DNA of 64,000 nt from Balneolales bacterium (GTDB lineage: Bacteria > Bacteroidota > Rhodothermia > Balneolales > Cyclonatronaceae), in the NCBI GenBank assembly GCA_022565805.1, contig JAIULZ010000002.1, forward strand, positions 24,467 through 88,466, read 5' to 3'. This document shows positions 19,374 to 28,577 of this stretch, one piece after another; the first letter of the stretch is position 1, and each line of letters begins with the position of its first letter. The notes beneath the pieces were generated by a model, which was given only the letters and a program-made list of their open reading frames with translations, was not told where the DNA came from and searched no databases. The translations under genes were made by a program, and so were the position numbers.

Positions 19374-19967
19374 ATGACGATTCTAATAATCATATTGATT
19401 CTCATTCCGGTACTGATCATAATCTGGCAGATCAGTATTTACAATGGTTTGGTAACGCTGCGAAATCGCTACAAAAACTCTTTCTCGCAAATTGATGTAC
19501 AGCTAAAGCGACGCTACGACTTGATTCCCAATCTTGTTGAAACCGCAAAAGGCTATATGAAACACGAACGGGAAACGCTCGAAGCAGTAATACAAGCGCG
19601 GAATCAGGCGCAGTCTGCCGAAAAAAGCGTGGCCGCCGATCCGGGAAATCCACAGGCATTAAAGCAGTTACAGAGTAGTGAAGCCATGCTATCAGGAGCT
19701 ATGACCCGCTTTTTTGCGCTATCAGAATCTTACCCGGATTTGAAAGCCAACCAAAATATGATGCAGCTAACCGAAGAGCTTACATCAACAGAAAACAAGA
19801 TATCGTTTGCACGACAGTCGTTTAATGATTCGGTTATGCTTTACAATACACAGCGCGAAAAGTTTCCGAATATTATCTTCGCCAACATGTTTGGTTTTTC
19901 TGAAGCGGCATTATTCGAATTAGAAAACCCGGCCGAAGAGCGTAAAAATGTAAAAGTCTCTTTTTAG
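19374..19967 (+). CDS. lemA: LemA family protein
   Basis: 197 residues, normal LemA length. One N-terminal membrane helix (about residues 1-21) is followed by the LemA signature: YNGLVTLRNRYKNSFSQIDVQLKRRYDLIPNLVETAKGY, then long antiparallel helices and NxxREKFPNIIFANMFGF near the end. LemA proteins have a membrane anchor and a helical bundle; the molecular role is not settled. The pairing with a membrane M48 peptidase gene 53 bp downstream is the standard LemA/HtpX-like neighbourhood, suggesting joint work in membrane-protein quality control. Confidence 0.95.
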   Translation: MTILIIILILIPVLIIIWQISIYNGLVTLRNRYKNSFSQIDVQLKRRYDLIPNLVETAKGYMKHERETLEAVIQARNQAQSAEKSVAADPGNPQALKQLQSSEAMLSGAMTRFFALSESYPDLKANQNMMQLTEELTSTENKISFARQSFNDSVMLYNTQREKFPNIIFANMFGFSEAALFELENPAEERKNVKVSF

Positions 19968-20020
19968 TAAGACGATGCCATCACCCCCCAAAAAACGTTC
20001 AAACAAGTTAAATAAGCTGC

Positions 20021-21949
20021 ATGGATTTTTTTAAAGCGCAGGACGACGCACGGCGCAATACCGGTAAACTACTTTTTTTCTATCTGCTTGCCGTGCTTGG
20101 CCTCATCATTTCCATTTATTTGGTAAGCTGGGCGCTATTTGCCGGAAGCGGTGCCGCAGAGCCAGGCACCCTTGCGTTCTGGAATCCGGTGCTGTTTACC
20201 TCTATTGCAACCATCACACTGCTTATTATAGGTGCGGGATCGGCCTATCGTATTATAAGCTTGCGAAAAGGGGGTCGCGCTGTGGCAGAAATGATGGGGG
20301 CCCGGCTCGTAGAATCTTCCACCAAAGATCCCGATGAGCGAAAACTGATGAACATAATTGAAGAAATGTCGATTGCCAGCGGCATTCCGGTGCCGGCAGT
20401 ATACATTCTTGATCAGGAGAATTCCATCAATGCATTTGCCGCAGGTTACACCCCGAATGATGCTGCCGTGGGAGTTACGCTTGGCTGTATAAGGCTGCTC
20501 AGCAGAGATCAGCTACAGGGTGTTATTGCGCATGAATTCAGCCATATTTTTAACGGAGACATGAAGCTGAATATACGGCTGATCGGGATTTTGAACGGTA
20601 TCCTTATTATTCATCTTCTCGGGGCGGTACTCATGCGCGCACAGTTTTACTCAAATATAGGACGAAGCGGGCGAAACGATCAGAAGGGCCGGCTGGCTAT
20701 CTTGGTATTTGGAATCGCCCTTATGTTTATTGGCTACATGGGCGTTATTTTTGGCAGGATGATACAGGCGGCGGTTTCCAGGCAGCGGGAGTATCTGGCC
20801 GATGCAGCCGCGGTACAATACACCAGAAATCCCGACGGCATTGCCGGGGCGCTTTTAGCGATTAAAAATCATAGCGAAGGCTCACAAATAAAGGAAGCGC
20901 ATGCTGCAGAATTTAGTCACCTGTTTTTTTCGTCGGGCCACAAAAGCTGGCTCAACAGTATGATGGCCACACATCCGCCTATCAACAAAAGAATTGAAGC
21001 TATCAAGGCCTCATTTATGATGGAAATGTCGGGCGAGCGTGCCAGCAAAAAGTTTAATCACGAGCAGGATAGCGGAAAGAAAAAATCCGGTGACTCGGGA
21101 TCTGACAAGTTCGATAAAATTGTTAAAGGCTCCATGCTGATTATGGCCGCTGGAAATCCTGCGGCATCGCATCTTACGGCAGCGCGAAAAATGCTTGATG
21201 AACTTCCGGAAACCGTAACCGTAGCCCTGCGCGAAACGGATGGCGCCCGCGCGCTTGTAGCCGGGCTCCTGCTATCTCCGGAGGACTCAACCCGCGAAAA
21301 GCAGCATCTCATATGCGAAAATTACGACAGCAGTATTTACGCCGAAGCCGAATTGCATCAAAAAGCCCTGAGCAGCAAGCCCGCGTACGTACACATAGCG
21401 CTTGCAGAACTATGCATAAACCCGCTTCGTACACTTAAAAAAGCCGACTCCGTTGCCTTCACCGGATTTCTCAAAGAGTTGATAAATGCCGACGGGAAAG
21501 TGGATTTGCTGGAGTTTTGTCTGGAGGAAATCATTGTTAACTCACTTCTGCGCTATCACAAAAACGGCAAAGAAGAAAAGGTGATTTACACTTCGATTCA
21601 TGAGCTGATACCCGAATTAAACGTTTTACTTTCGGCTGTAGCCCTTCGTGCCGGTAATCCACAAAAAGCCTTTCAAACTTCCTCAGAAATTATCATTACA
21701 AGCTCAGACCGCGAATTTGAGCTTACCTTGCTTACATCTGAATCCTTAACAAACGAGCGCCTTCGCTTGGCTCTTGAAGCCTTTAGAAAAGCATCTGGCG
21801 AACTAAAAAACTCTATGTTGCACGGGCTTGCCGAAGGTATGATTCACGATCGTAAAATAAATGAGGAAGAACTAAGCCTTTTCAGAGCTATAGCTGCATC
21901 TGTTGAGGTTCCGATTCCATTTATCATGCCCGACAAACTGCTTTCATAG
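20021..21949 (+). CDS. Membrane M48 family zinc metallopeptidase with TerB-like C-terminal region
   Basis: 642 residues, about twice the length of HtpX. Two N-terminal membrane helices (about 18-40 and 55-78), then the M48 domain with the zinc site HEFSH (His171, Glu172, His175) and the third-ligand region SRQREYLADAAAVQYT; two more helices lie between them (about 186-208 and 225-250). After the protease domain, a 300-residue helical tail contains LINADGKVDLLEFCL and later MIHDRKINEEELSLFRAIAASVEVPIP, which look like TerB-type helices with the acidic DGxxxxxE turn. It probably cleaves damaged or signalling membrane proteins on the cytosolic face together with LemA. The tail may sense metal or bind a partner. 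Confidence 0.9.
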   Translation: MDFFKAQDDARRNTGKLLFFYLLAVLGLIISIYLVSWALFAGSGAAEPGTLAFWNPVLFTSIATITLLIIGAGSAYRIISLRKGGRAVAEMMGARLVESSTKDPDERKLMNIIEEMSIASGIPVPAVYILDQENSINAFAAGYTPNDAAVGVTLGCIRLLSRDQLQGVIAHEFSHIFNGDMKLNIRLIGILNGILIIHLLGAVLMRAQFYSNIGRSGRNDQKGRLAILVFGIALMFIGYMGVIFGRMIQAAVSRQREYLADAAAVQYTRNPDGIAGALLAIKNHSEGSQIKEAHAAEFSHLFFSSGHKSWLNSMMATHPPINKRIEAIKASFMMEMSGERASKKFNHEQDSGKKKSGDSGSDKFDKIVKGSMLIMAAGNPAASHLTAARKMLDELPETVTVALRETDGARALVAGLLLSPEDSTREKQHLICENYDSSIYAEAELHQKALSSKPAYVHIALAELCINPLRTLKKADSVAFTGFLKELINADGKVDLLEFCLEEIIVNSLLRYHKNGKEEKVIYTSIHELIPELNVLLSAVALRAGNPQKAFQTSSEIIITSSDREFELTLLTSESLTNERLRLALEAFRKASGELKNSMLHGLAEGMIHDRKINEEELSLFRAIAASVEVPIPFIMPDKLLS

Positions 21950-22810
21950 TATCTATTCCAGACTACATACGGCACATCACAAAAATAACAGATAGTTATA
22001 AGCACATTCAAGCATAAATGGGCTTTGAAAGGCTTGTTTAACTATGCTCTTTATTAAAAAAATATTACACTTACCTATATTCAAAAATAGTGTTTATAAA
22101 ACTCGCCCTAATTGAGTTAATAGCCATGAAAACGCATTTCCCTTTGTGCACAGCGAGCTTTTTACCAACGCAATAAAGAGTAAACTAATGAGCTAGCTAC
22201 AAATAATTGGTCAAGAATATTGCGTATTATTAATAAATTTTACATTTTAAGTCGTCCTCAACTCTTACGAGTAAAAAAATTAATTTGCCTGGCCAAACGT
22301 TTGCGCCTCTAATTGTAATTACTGCATTAATTTAATACGGTTAGACTATTTTCTTGTATTTATATAAGATGTGTTGGCCAACACTAAAGACAAAAAAGCT
22401 TTGAGTCATTTTATATAGCTTTTAAATGTATTAAGCCCCATTTGGGCTTTTCGTTCACCAAAAACGGCAGTTTACTCGACTTACAACTCTCGAGTTGTAA
22501 GATTATTTTATGTAAAATAAGCATAAAGAGAACATACGGGTACTTCCAAACAGCAAATCAAGCGAATTAAAAGCTATACGTTACTGAGAAGCGAAACATG
22601 TGAACAAAGTAATTACAAAGTGTTGAAGTTAGGACTTTATAATAAAACAACTCGAATAAGTTCTGGCATGTATTCTATGAGAAAAAAGAATTTAATGCAG
22701 AGCCGATGAGATGTCTGCAGATGCTGGTCGAAATATCTGCTACCGTTAATTAATGTGTCTGTGTAATAGAACAGACAGGTCTGAAATAATGCATATTTTG
22801 GTTTAAATTA
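21950..22810. other. Long AT-rich intergenic region upstream of the hybrid kinase
   Basis: 861 bp without a credible ORF. It holds a small GC hairpin with a T-run (AAGCCCC...GGGCTTTT, about 22432-22452), which may end transcription from the M48 gene, and the 22-bp inverted repeat at 22480-22501. The rest is AT-rich and featureless to the eye. Confidence 0.5.
22480..22501. promoter_or_regulatory. Perfect 10-bp-arm inverted repeat, possible operator
   Basis: Arms CTTACAACTC / GAGTTGTAAG separated by only two bases. The two-base centre and lack of a T-run make a dimeric regulator site more likely than a terminator. It lies 310 bp before the histidine kinase start. Confidence 0.4.
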
Positions 22811-25480
22811 ATGAAAAAAGCGCTGCGTTCTCTCAAGAAATCAAAGGAAAAAGTCGCTTACAAAGGGATTTGCTTTCGCTATTCTGAAAATGAAAAAACA
22901 ACCTTTGAAAGCCAAAATGCCGAAATTTATATCGGTCACGAGTTTACAAATCATGGAAAAGCAGATCAGTCCAGACATTCGAAAGATCCCCTCAAAATTA
23001 GCAAAAGCCACTGGCTTCACCTAAGCAACCGCATACATCCTGAAGACAGGAACCGGGTTTTCTCAATTTTAGAGGAGCATTTTACTACCGAACAGAGTTT
23101 AAGTGATTTACAGTACAGAATTTACGATACAGACACTGGTAGATATACATGGCGTAATGAATCTGTATTTTCTGAGAAATCTAACAATAAGCTGTTAACT
23201 GCGGTTTCAAGTCATTGTATAACGCATATAAAGAAAACTACCAAAGAGTTTCAACAATCTACAGCTGCACTACGTAAAAGAGAACGTCTTTTAAATGCAA
23301 CAGCTAGTGTAGCAAGCCTTCTTCTTTCAGAAACATCCTTTAACGAGGCTGTAAATCGTTCTCTGGAACTTATTGGCAAGGCCGCAGAAGCAGACAGAAC
23401 CTATATTTTTAAAAACGAGACAAATCCGCTCGACCTTACCAAAGTTTATACTAGCCTGCGCTACAACTGGAGCCGAAAAAACGAAAATACAGAAAGGCGC
23501 AAGCATATTCTGCATAAAGTAGAAATCAGCTCTATACAGGGCTTCAAATCTTTTTCAAAAGGAGAAGCTTTTTCCTGCTCTGTGAGCGAACTTGAACCCG
23601 AGCATATTATTCGTAAAATTGCTGAACGTGTTAATACAAGCTCGGTACTGCTCTTCCCAATACTGCTTAAAGAACATTTATGGGGTATGGTTGGCTTCGA
23701 TGTATGCGAGGGAGACCGAGTATGGGATGCTTCAGACATGGCATCGCTTAGAAACTTTGCTAGTAACATTGGCAGTGCTATAAGTCGTTATAAACTTGAG
23801 AAAAGTTTAAAGAAAGAAAAAGAAAAGGCAGACTTAAATAACCGCTTCAAAACCCAATTTCTGGCTAATATGAGCCATGAAATACGAACACCCCTAAGCG
23901 GTATTATTGGCTATACAGAATTAATTAAAAGTTCTGCAATAAGTGCAGAGCAAGAGCAATACATTAGCGCCCTGGCCGAATCGTCACGAACACTTTTATC
24001 TATAGTAAACGATGTTCTGGATATGTCGAAAATTGAGTCCGGGAAAATAGAGCTTCATTATCAGCTTGTAGATCTGCCCGATTTAGTTACTAAGACAATC
24101 AATTTCTTTAAACAGCAGGCCGGCGCAAAAGGCCTCGAAATTCGAACTCAAATAAATCTTAAAAAGCAGCAGTGCGTTTGGGCAGACGAACTTAGGCTAA
24201 AACAAATATTAGTAAATCTACTAAGTAATGCTATTAAGTTTACAGACAAAGGCTACATTAGTCTTGAAATTAATGAGCTAAAACAGTTAAATAACGGAAA
24301 AACCCTGCTACGCTTCAGTGTTATAGATACAGGTATTGGAATTAAGCCTGAGAATCAGCAGAAAATATTTCAGGCTTTTATGCAAGAGTCCGGATCAATT
24401 TCATTAAACTACGGTGGTACTGGCCTAGGACTTAGCATATCGGGGAATTTACTGAAATTGATGAACAGCCGGCTTCTGCTGCAAAGCGAGCCCGGGATTG
24501 GGAGTACTTTTTTCTTTGACCTGCAACTTGTTATGTTGCATGGCGAAGATCATAATTCCGAAGCAGAACCTGCGAAAGATTTGCAGACAGAAATGTCTGC
24601 AGCACAAGTAATTTCATCGACTCCATTAAGCGTTTTTTCGAGTTCGCTGGCCAAAAAAACCAGGATATTAATTGTAGACGATAGCCCTGTTATTGCCAAG
24701 CTTGTAAAAATTTTACTCTCGAAAGTTTTACCGGAAAGCGGTACTTTGGTTTGCGCATCAGGTGAAGAAGCGGTAGATTCATGTAACAACGAATCTTTTT
24801 CACTAATCTTCATGGACCTCAAACTTCCGGGAATAGATGGATTCGAAGCAACCAAACGTATACGAAAAATACCCGGTTACCAAAAAATACCTATTATCGC
24901 TTTAACCGCCTCTACAGTTGAAGGCGTAAAACATAACTGCCTTATATCGGGTATGAATGACTTCATAAGCAAACCGCTGCCTCTCGACCGCTTGCTCGAA
25001 ATTATAAGGCAATGGATTTACAAAGAACAGTTAAATCATACTGCAAATAAACAAACTGATGTATATCAAATGCAGGATGCAGACGAGCCCGTTGATATAC
25101 AGCATACTTTTTCTACTAAAAAACCGCGTTCTTCCACTATGGAATCATTACAAAACCAGCCGAACAACCATTTCGATAAGCGCATTCTCATCGAGAGAAT
25201 GGGTGGAGATGAATCGGCAGCAGAAGAAATTCTTGGAATTACCCGGAGTATGATAGATGTATTGTACACCGAGTTTGAAGCGGCCATGAATACCGATACA
25301 GAAAAAAATATTAAGGCTGCAGCTCACAAAATAAAGGGTACTGCCAACAGTCTTACATTTAACAAACTTGCCGAGATGGGCCTTGAGCTCGAAAAAATGT
25401 CTCCGTTTAACTCAGAAGAAGCCCAAAAACTTGGTGAAGACATAAAAAAAGAAATTAAATACCTTAAAACGCTCATATAA
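22811..25480 (+). CDS. Hybrid sensor histidine kinase (PAS-GAF-HisKA-HATPase-REC-HPt)
   Basis: 889 residues. Order: PAS-like domain (about 20-140, with IHPEDR), GAF domain (about 160-330), HisKA with phospho-acceptor His356 in NMSHEIRTPLSG, HATPase_c with LLSNAIKFTDKG, DTGIGI and GGTGLGLS, a receiver domain with Asp669 in FMDLKLPGIDGF and Lys in SKPLPLDRL, and a C-terminal HPt domain with His839 in AAHKIKGTANSL. All phosphorelay residues are present, so a full His-Asp-His relay within one protein is expected. There is no membrane helix; the PAS and GAF domains would sense a cytosolic ligand, redox or light cue. It is a single gene, with no response regulator nearby. Confidence 0.95.
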   Translation: MKKALRSLKKSKEKVAYKGICFRYSENEKTTFESQNAEIYIGHEFTNHGKADQSRHSKDPLKISKSHWLHLSNRIHPEDRNRVFSILEEHFTTEQSLSDLQYRIYDTDTGRYTWRNESVFSEKSNNKLLTAVSSHCITHIKKTTKEFQQSTAALRKRERLLNATASVASLLLSETSFNEAVNRSLELIGKAAEADRTYIFKNETNPLDLTKVYTSLRYNWSRKNENTERRKHILHKVEISSIQGFKSFSKGEAFSCSVSELEPEHIIRKIAERVNTSSVLLFPILLKEHLWGMVGFDVCEGDRVWDASDMASLRNFASNIGSAISRYKLEKSLKKEKEKADLNNRFKTQFLANMSHEIRTPLSGIIGYTELIKSSAISAEQEQYISALAESSRTLLSIVNDVLDMSKIESGKIELHYQLVDLPDLVTKTINFFKQQAGAKGLEIRTQINLKKQQCVWADELRLKQILVNLLSNAIKFTDKGYISLEINELKQLNNGKTLLRFSVIDTGIGIKPENQQKIFQAFMQESGSISLNYGGTGLGLSISGNLLKLMNSRLLLQSEPGIGSTFFFDLQLVMLHGEDHNSEAEPAKDLQTEMSAAQVISSTPLSVFSSSLAKKTRILIVDDSPVIAKLVKILLSKVLPESGTLVCASGEEAVDSCNNESFSLIFMDLKLPGIDGFEATKRIRKIPGYQKIPIIALTASTVEGVKHNCLISGMNDFISKPLPLDRLLEIIRQWIYKEQLNHTANKQTDVYQMQDADEPVDIQHTFSTKKPRSSTMESLQNQPNNHFDKRILIERMGGDESAAEEILGITRSMIDVLYTEFEAAMNTDTEKNIKAAAHKIKGTANSLTFNKLAEMGLELEKMSPFNSEEAQKLGEDIKKEIKYLKTLI

Positions 25481-25525
25481 CGGCCTCCGGAACGATATTC
25501 AATTTTCTGATAAAATAGCGTGGAA

Positions 25526-26302
25526 TCAACCCTGTTTCACTTCTATCAACGGGAACAAGCGTCTGGCATTGAGACTGGTAATACGCACAACTTCTTCAAT
25601 TCCCATACCAGTAACTTCAGCCAGTTTTTCTGCAACAAGAGCCGTGTAAGCCGGCTCGTTTCGCTTGCCGCGATGAGGCGCAGGCGTTAGATATGGCGCA
25701 TCTGTTTCGAGTATCATAAATTCTGCGGGAAGCTCTTTTACCGACTTATCAACTCCCGCATTTTTAAAGGTGAGGACACCGCCTATTCCGAGAAAAAGGC
25801 CTAAGTCAATAGCTTTTTTTCCTTCATCTGCAGAGCCGTTAAAACAGTGCCAAACGCCGGTAAGTCGCCCGTCCTGCTCCTCAGAAATTATTTTAAGCAA
25901 ATCATCTGTAGCATCCCGGTTGTGTAGTACAATCGGTTTGCCAAGCGTTTTAGCTACCGAGCAATGCCTTCTCAAGCTAATTTTTTGCTCTTCCACAAAG
26001 TCTTTACTCCAGTAGTAGTCGAGCCCGGTTTCTCCAACCGCGACAATTTCCTTACCGGCACATGCCGCCAGCAGAGAAGCTTCCAGATTGCACCGGCTGT
26101 TGTTAATTTCGCAGGGATGTACTCCCGCCATTTTATGCAGCCGAATACGGTTATGGACAAGCTTATCCATCGCATGGAGGGAATCAAAGTCGATGGCTGG
26201 CATCAGAATATCGGTTAATCCGGCCTCGGCAGCCCTGTCGAGCATTTCCTGGCGGTCTTCTTTAAAAGCATCGAGGTAAATATGGCTGTGGGTATCTATC
26301 AA
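25526..26302 (-). CDS. tatD: TatD family metal-dependent hydrolase / DNase
   Basis: 258 residues, a complete TatD-type amidohydrolase. The metal-site motifs are visible in order: MIDTHSHIYLD at the N-terminus, VAVGETGLDYYW, PIVLHNRDA, GVWHCFNGS and LETDAPYLTP. Members hydrolyse DNA 3'-ends or related phosphoesters with divalent metals. It lies convergent to the histidine kinase, 45 bp apart, and is divergent from the oxidoreductase gene. Other members (YcfH, YjjV) have the same fold and cannot be told apart by reading. Confidence 0.92.
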   Translation of the reverse strand: MIDTHSHIYLDAFKEDRQEMLDRAAEAGLTDILMPAIDFDSLHAMDKLVHNRIRLHKMAGVHPCEINNSRCNLEASLLAACAGKEIVAVGETGLDYYWSKDFVEEQKISLRRHCSVAKTLGKPIVLHNRDATDDLLKIISEEQDGRLTGVWHCFNGSADEGKKAIDLGLFLGIGGVLTFKNAGVDKSVKELPAEFMILETDAPYLTPAPHRGKRNEPAYTALVAEKLAEVTGMGIEEVVRITSLNARRLFPLIEVKQG

Positions 26303-26571
26303 AACAAGTAATGTAAATTAAATTTTAGTTAGAAATATGCGCGGGCTTACGGCTCAATTCCCAAAAGTTTATGCTATATGGAATTGGCAAAACCCATTCC
26401 AAAATAGTAAGTTTAGCCAGCATACAATATTCTTTAAGTATTGATACATCTTTTTTCATTCTTTGTAGGATGATGGCATCCAAATAAAAATACAGCCGGA
26501 TGCAGCTACACTATTCTTTTTATTACTCCCGTCTGCCGGGAGCCTAATAATCTACTTATTGCTAATTACTT

Positions 26572-27561
26572 ATGAGTAAAACGCTACGCTGGGGTGTGCT
26601 CAGCACCGCAAAAATCGGTCTAAAATACGTAATTCCTGCCATGCAGCAGGCCTCTGAAACTACTATTGCCGGTATTTCATCCAGAAATTTCGATAAAGCC
26701 CGCGAAGCTGCGCATCAACTTGGTATTCCGCGCGCCTACGGCAGCTACGAAGACCTGCTAAGCGACCCCGCCATAGATGCCATCTACAACCCACTGCCAA
26801 ACCACCTGCACGTTCCGGAAACAATTCGGGCCTTAGAAGCCGGTAAACACGTTCTTTGCGAAAAGCCTTTCTGCATTAATGCCGCAGATTTTACAGCACT
26901 GCGCGCTGCTGCAAGCAAGCACCCAAATTTGCTTGTTGCAGAGGCCGTAATGTACCGTCATCATCCTCAGTGGCAATTCGTAATTCGCCAGGTACGGAAT
27001 GGTCGCATCGGAGAAGTTAAAATGGTTCAGATTCACTTTTCTTACTACAATACCGATCCCCAAAATATTCGAAATATTGCGGACTATGGTGGAGGCGGAC
27101 TCCTCGATATTGGCTTTTACTGCGTATCATCCTCCCGCTGGATTTTTGGTCGGGAGCCAGAGCGGCTTGTGGCCACACAGCAGATTCACCCACAATCGCA
27201 GGTCGATACGCTTACAGCTGGCATACTCGATTTTGGAAGCGGAACGGCGATTTTCCACTGCGCAACGGTTGCCAACGCCTGGCAGGGCATCATCATAACA
27301 GGTACCGAAGGCCGCATCGAAATACCCATACCGTTTAATCCGCCACCCGATCGGTCAGCTATCGTTCACGTATATGCCGGAGGTGGCGAGGAGCTTTTCC
27401 AGACAGAACCCGTTAACCACTTTACGATTCAGGCAGAAGCTTTTGCATCAGCAGTTGCCGGCAACAGCCGTTTTTTGATTTCGCTTAACGAGTCGGAAGC
27501 CAACCAAACCGTACTCGACAAACTGCGGCAAAGTGCTTCGGAGGCGCGTTGGGTATCATAG
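26572..27561 (+). CDS. Gfo/Idh/MocA family oxidoreductase
   Basis: 329 residues. The N-terminal Rossmann domain (about 1-120) begins TLRWGVLSTAKIG and contains YNPLPNHLHVPETIRALEAGKHVLCEKP, the EKP motif with the family's catalytic or NAD(P)-contact Lys. The C-terminal alpha/beta domain carries GGGGLLDIGFYCVS. It should oxidise or reduce a sugar or cyclitol with NAD(P); relatives include glucose-fructose oxidoreductase and dihydrodiol dehydrogenase, and the substrate is unknown. Its last 13 bp overlap the start of the next gene, so the two are translationally linked. Confidence 0.92.
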   Translation: MSKTLRWGVLSTAKIGLKYVIPAMQQASETTIAGISSRNFDKAREAAHQLGIPRAYGSYEDLLSDPAIDAIYNPLPNHLHVPETIRALEAGKHVLCEKPFCINAADFTALRAAASKHPNLLVAEAVMYRHHPQWQFVIRQVRNGRIGEVKMVQIHFSYYNTDPQNIRNIADYGGGGLLDIGFYCVSSSRWIFGREPERLVATQQIHPQSQVDTLTAGILDFGSGTAIFHCATVANAWQGIIITGTEGRIEIPIPFNPPPDRSAIVHVYAGGGEELFQTEPVNHFTIQAEAFASAVAGNSRFLISLNESEANQTVLDKLRQSASEARWVS

Positions 27562-28541
27562 AAAACAGCAGCTACCGGGCTCCGGCCGGGTTCAGTAATC
27601 CACACCTGCAAACGATTCTGCCCTCTCTTTTCCGAAAAGTAAAAGGCCTTCCGCTACCCGAAAAGCGCTGCATCGAGCTGCCCGACGGAGACTTTCTTGC
27701 TCTCGATATTTACCAAAACCAGAATAGCGGCAACAGCTCAAAAAAAGCTGTAATTATAAGTCACGGCCTGGAAGGAAACAGCAGCCGGGCTTATGTATTG
27801 GGGATGGCAAAAGCTTTTTTACGCTCTGGCTGGCATGCTATCGCCTGGAATTTCAGAGGATGTGCGGGCATGAACAGGCTACCGCGCTTTTATCACAGCG
27901 GCGACACCGCCGACCTCGCCTGCGTTGCAAAATATGCCACGCAGGAATTGGGGTACACCTCACTCTGCCTCACCGGCTTTAGCATGGGCGGGAATATCAC
28001 GTTAAAATACGCAGGAGAACAGGGTGATGCGCTTCCTGCCGAAATTCGCGCTCTTTGTGCCTTTTCTGTCCCATGCCATCTGGAAAGTTCCGCAATGCGG
28101 CTCTCCGAAGTTTTTGGCGGGCTGTATGTAAAACGATTTTTGCGCATGCTTAAGGCAAAAATCACAGAAAAAGAAGCGGCGATGCCCGGCACTTTCGACC
28201 TTTCGAAGCTCAGGGAAATACGCAATTTCAAAAGTTTTGACGATGCCTTTACGGCTCCGCTACACGGTTTTATCAGTGCCGAAGACTACTGGCACAAAAG
28301 CAGCAGCCTTCATGTGCTCGGGCAGATTAAAAGGCCGGCGCTACTTGTAAACGCCCTGGACGATCCTTTCCTCACTCCGAAATGCTACCCACGTACACAG
28401 GCCGCCAGCCATAGCTACCTGCATCTCGAACTACCATGCCGGGGCGGACACGCGGGTTTCCTGAGCTTTGGAAGACCGGACGGACTTTACTGGAGCGAGA
28501 CCCGTGCAGTAAACTTTGCACAAGACCATATTTCGGGCTGA
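27549..28541 (+). CDS. Alpha/beta hydrolase, YheT family
   Basis: 330 residues from a TTG at 27549, overlapping the preceding gene by 13 bp. The YheT hallmark FSNPHLQTILPSL appears near the N-terminus, then KKAVIISHGLEG and the nucleophile elbow GFSMGGN with Ser145; the late DDPFLTP and CRGGHAGF segments supply Asp and His. A serine hydrolase or esterase of unknown physiological substrate is expected. The TTG is favoured because the frame has no upstream ATG and the residues just after it already belong to the family pattern. Confidence 0.9.
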   Translation: MGIIENSSYRAPAGFSNPHLQTILPSLFRKVKGLPLPEKRCIELPDGDFLALDIYQNQNSGNSSKKAVIISHGLEGNSSRAYVLGMAKAFLRSGWHAIAWNFRGCAGMNRLPRFYHSGDTADLACVAKYATQELGYTSLCLTGFSMGGNITLKYAGEQGDALPAEIRALCAFSVPCHLESSAMRLSEVFGGLYVKRFLRMLKAKITEKEAAMPGTFDLSKLREIRNFKSFDDAFTAPLHGFISAEDYWHKSSSLHVLGQIKRPALLVNALDDPFLTPKCYPRTQAASHSYLHLELPCRGGHAGFLSFGRPDGLYWSETRAVNFAQDHISG

Positions 28542-28577
28542 TTTTTTTGTCCATGCAAAAGCCACAGTCTCAGCGGT

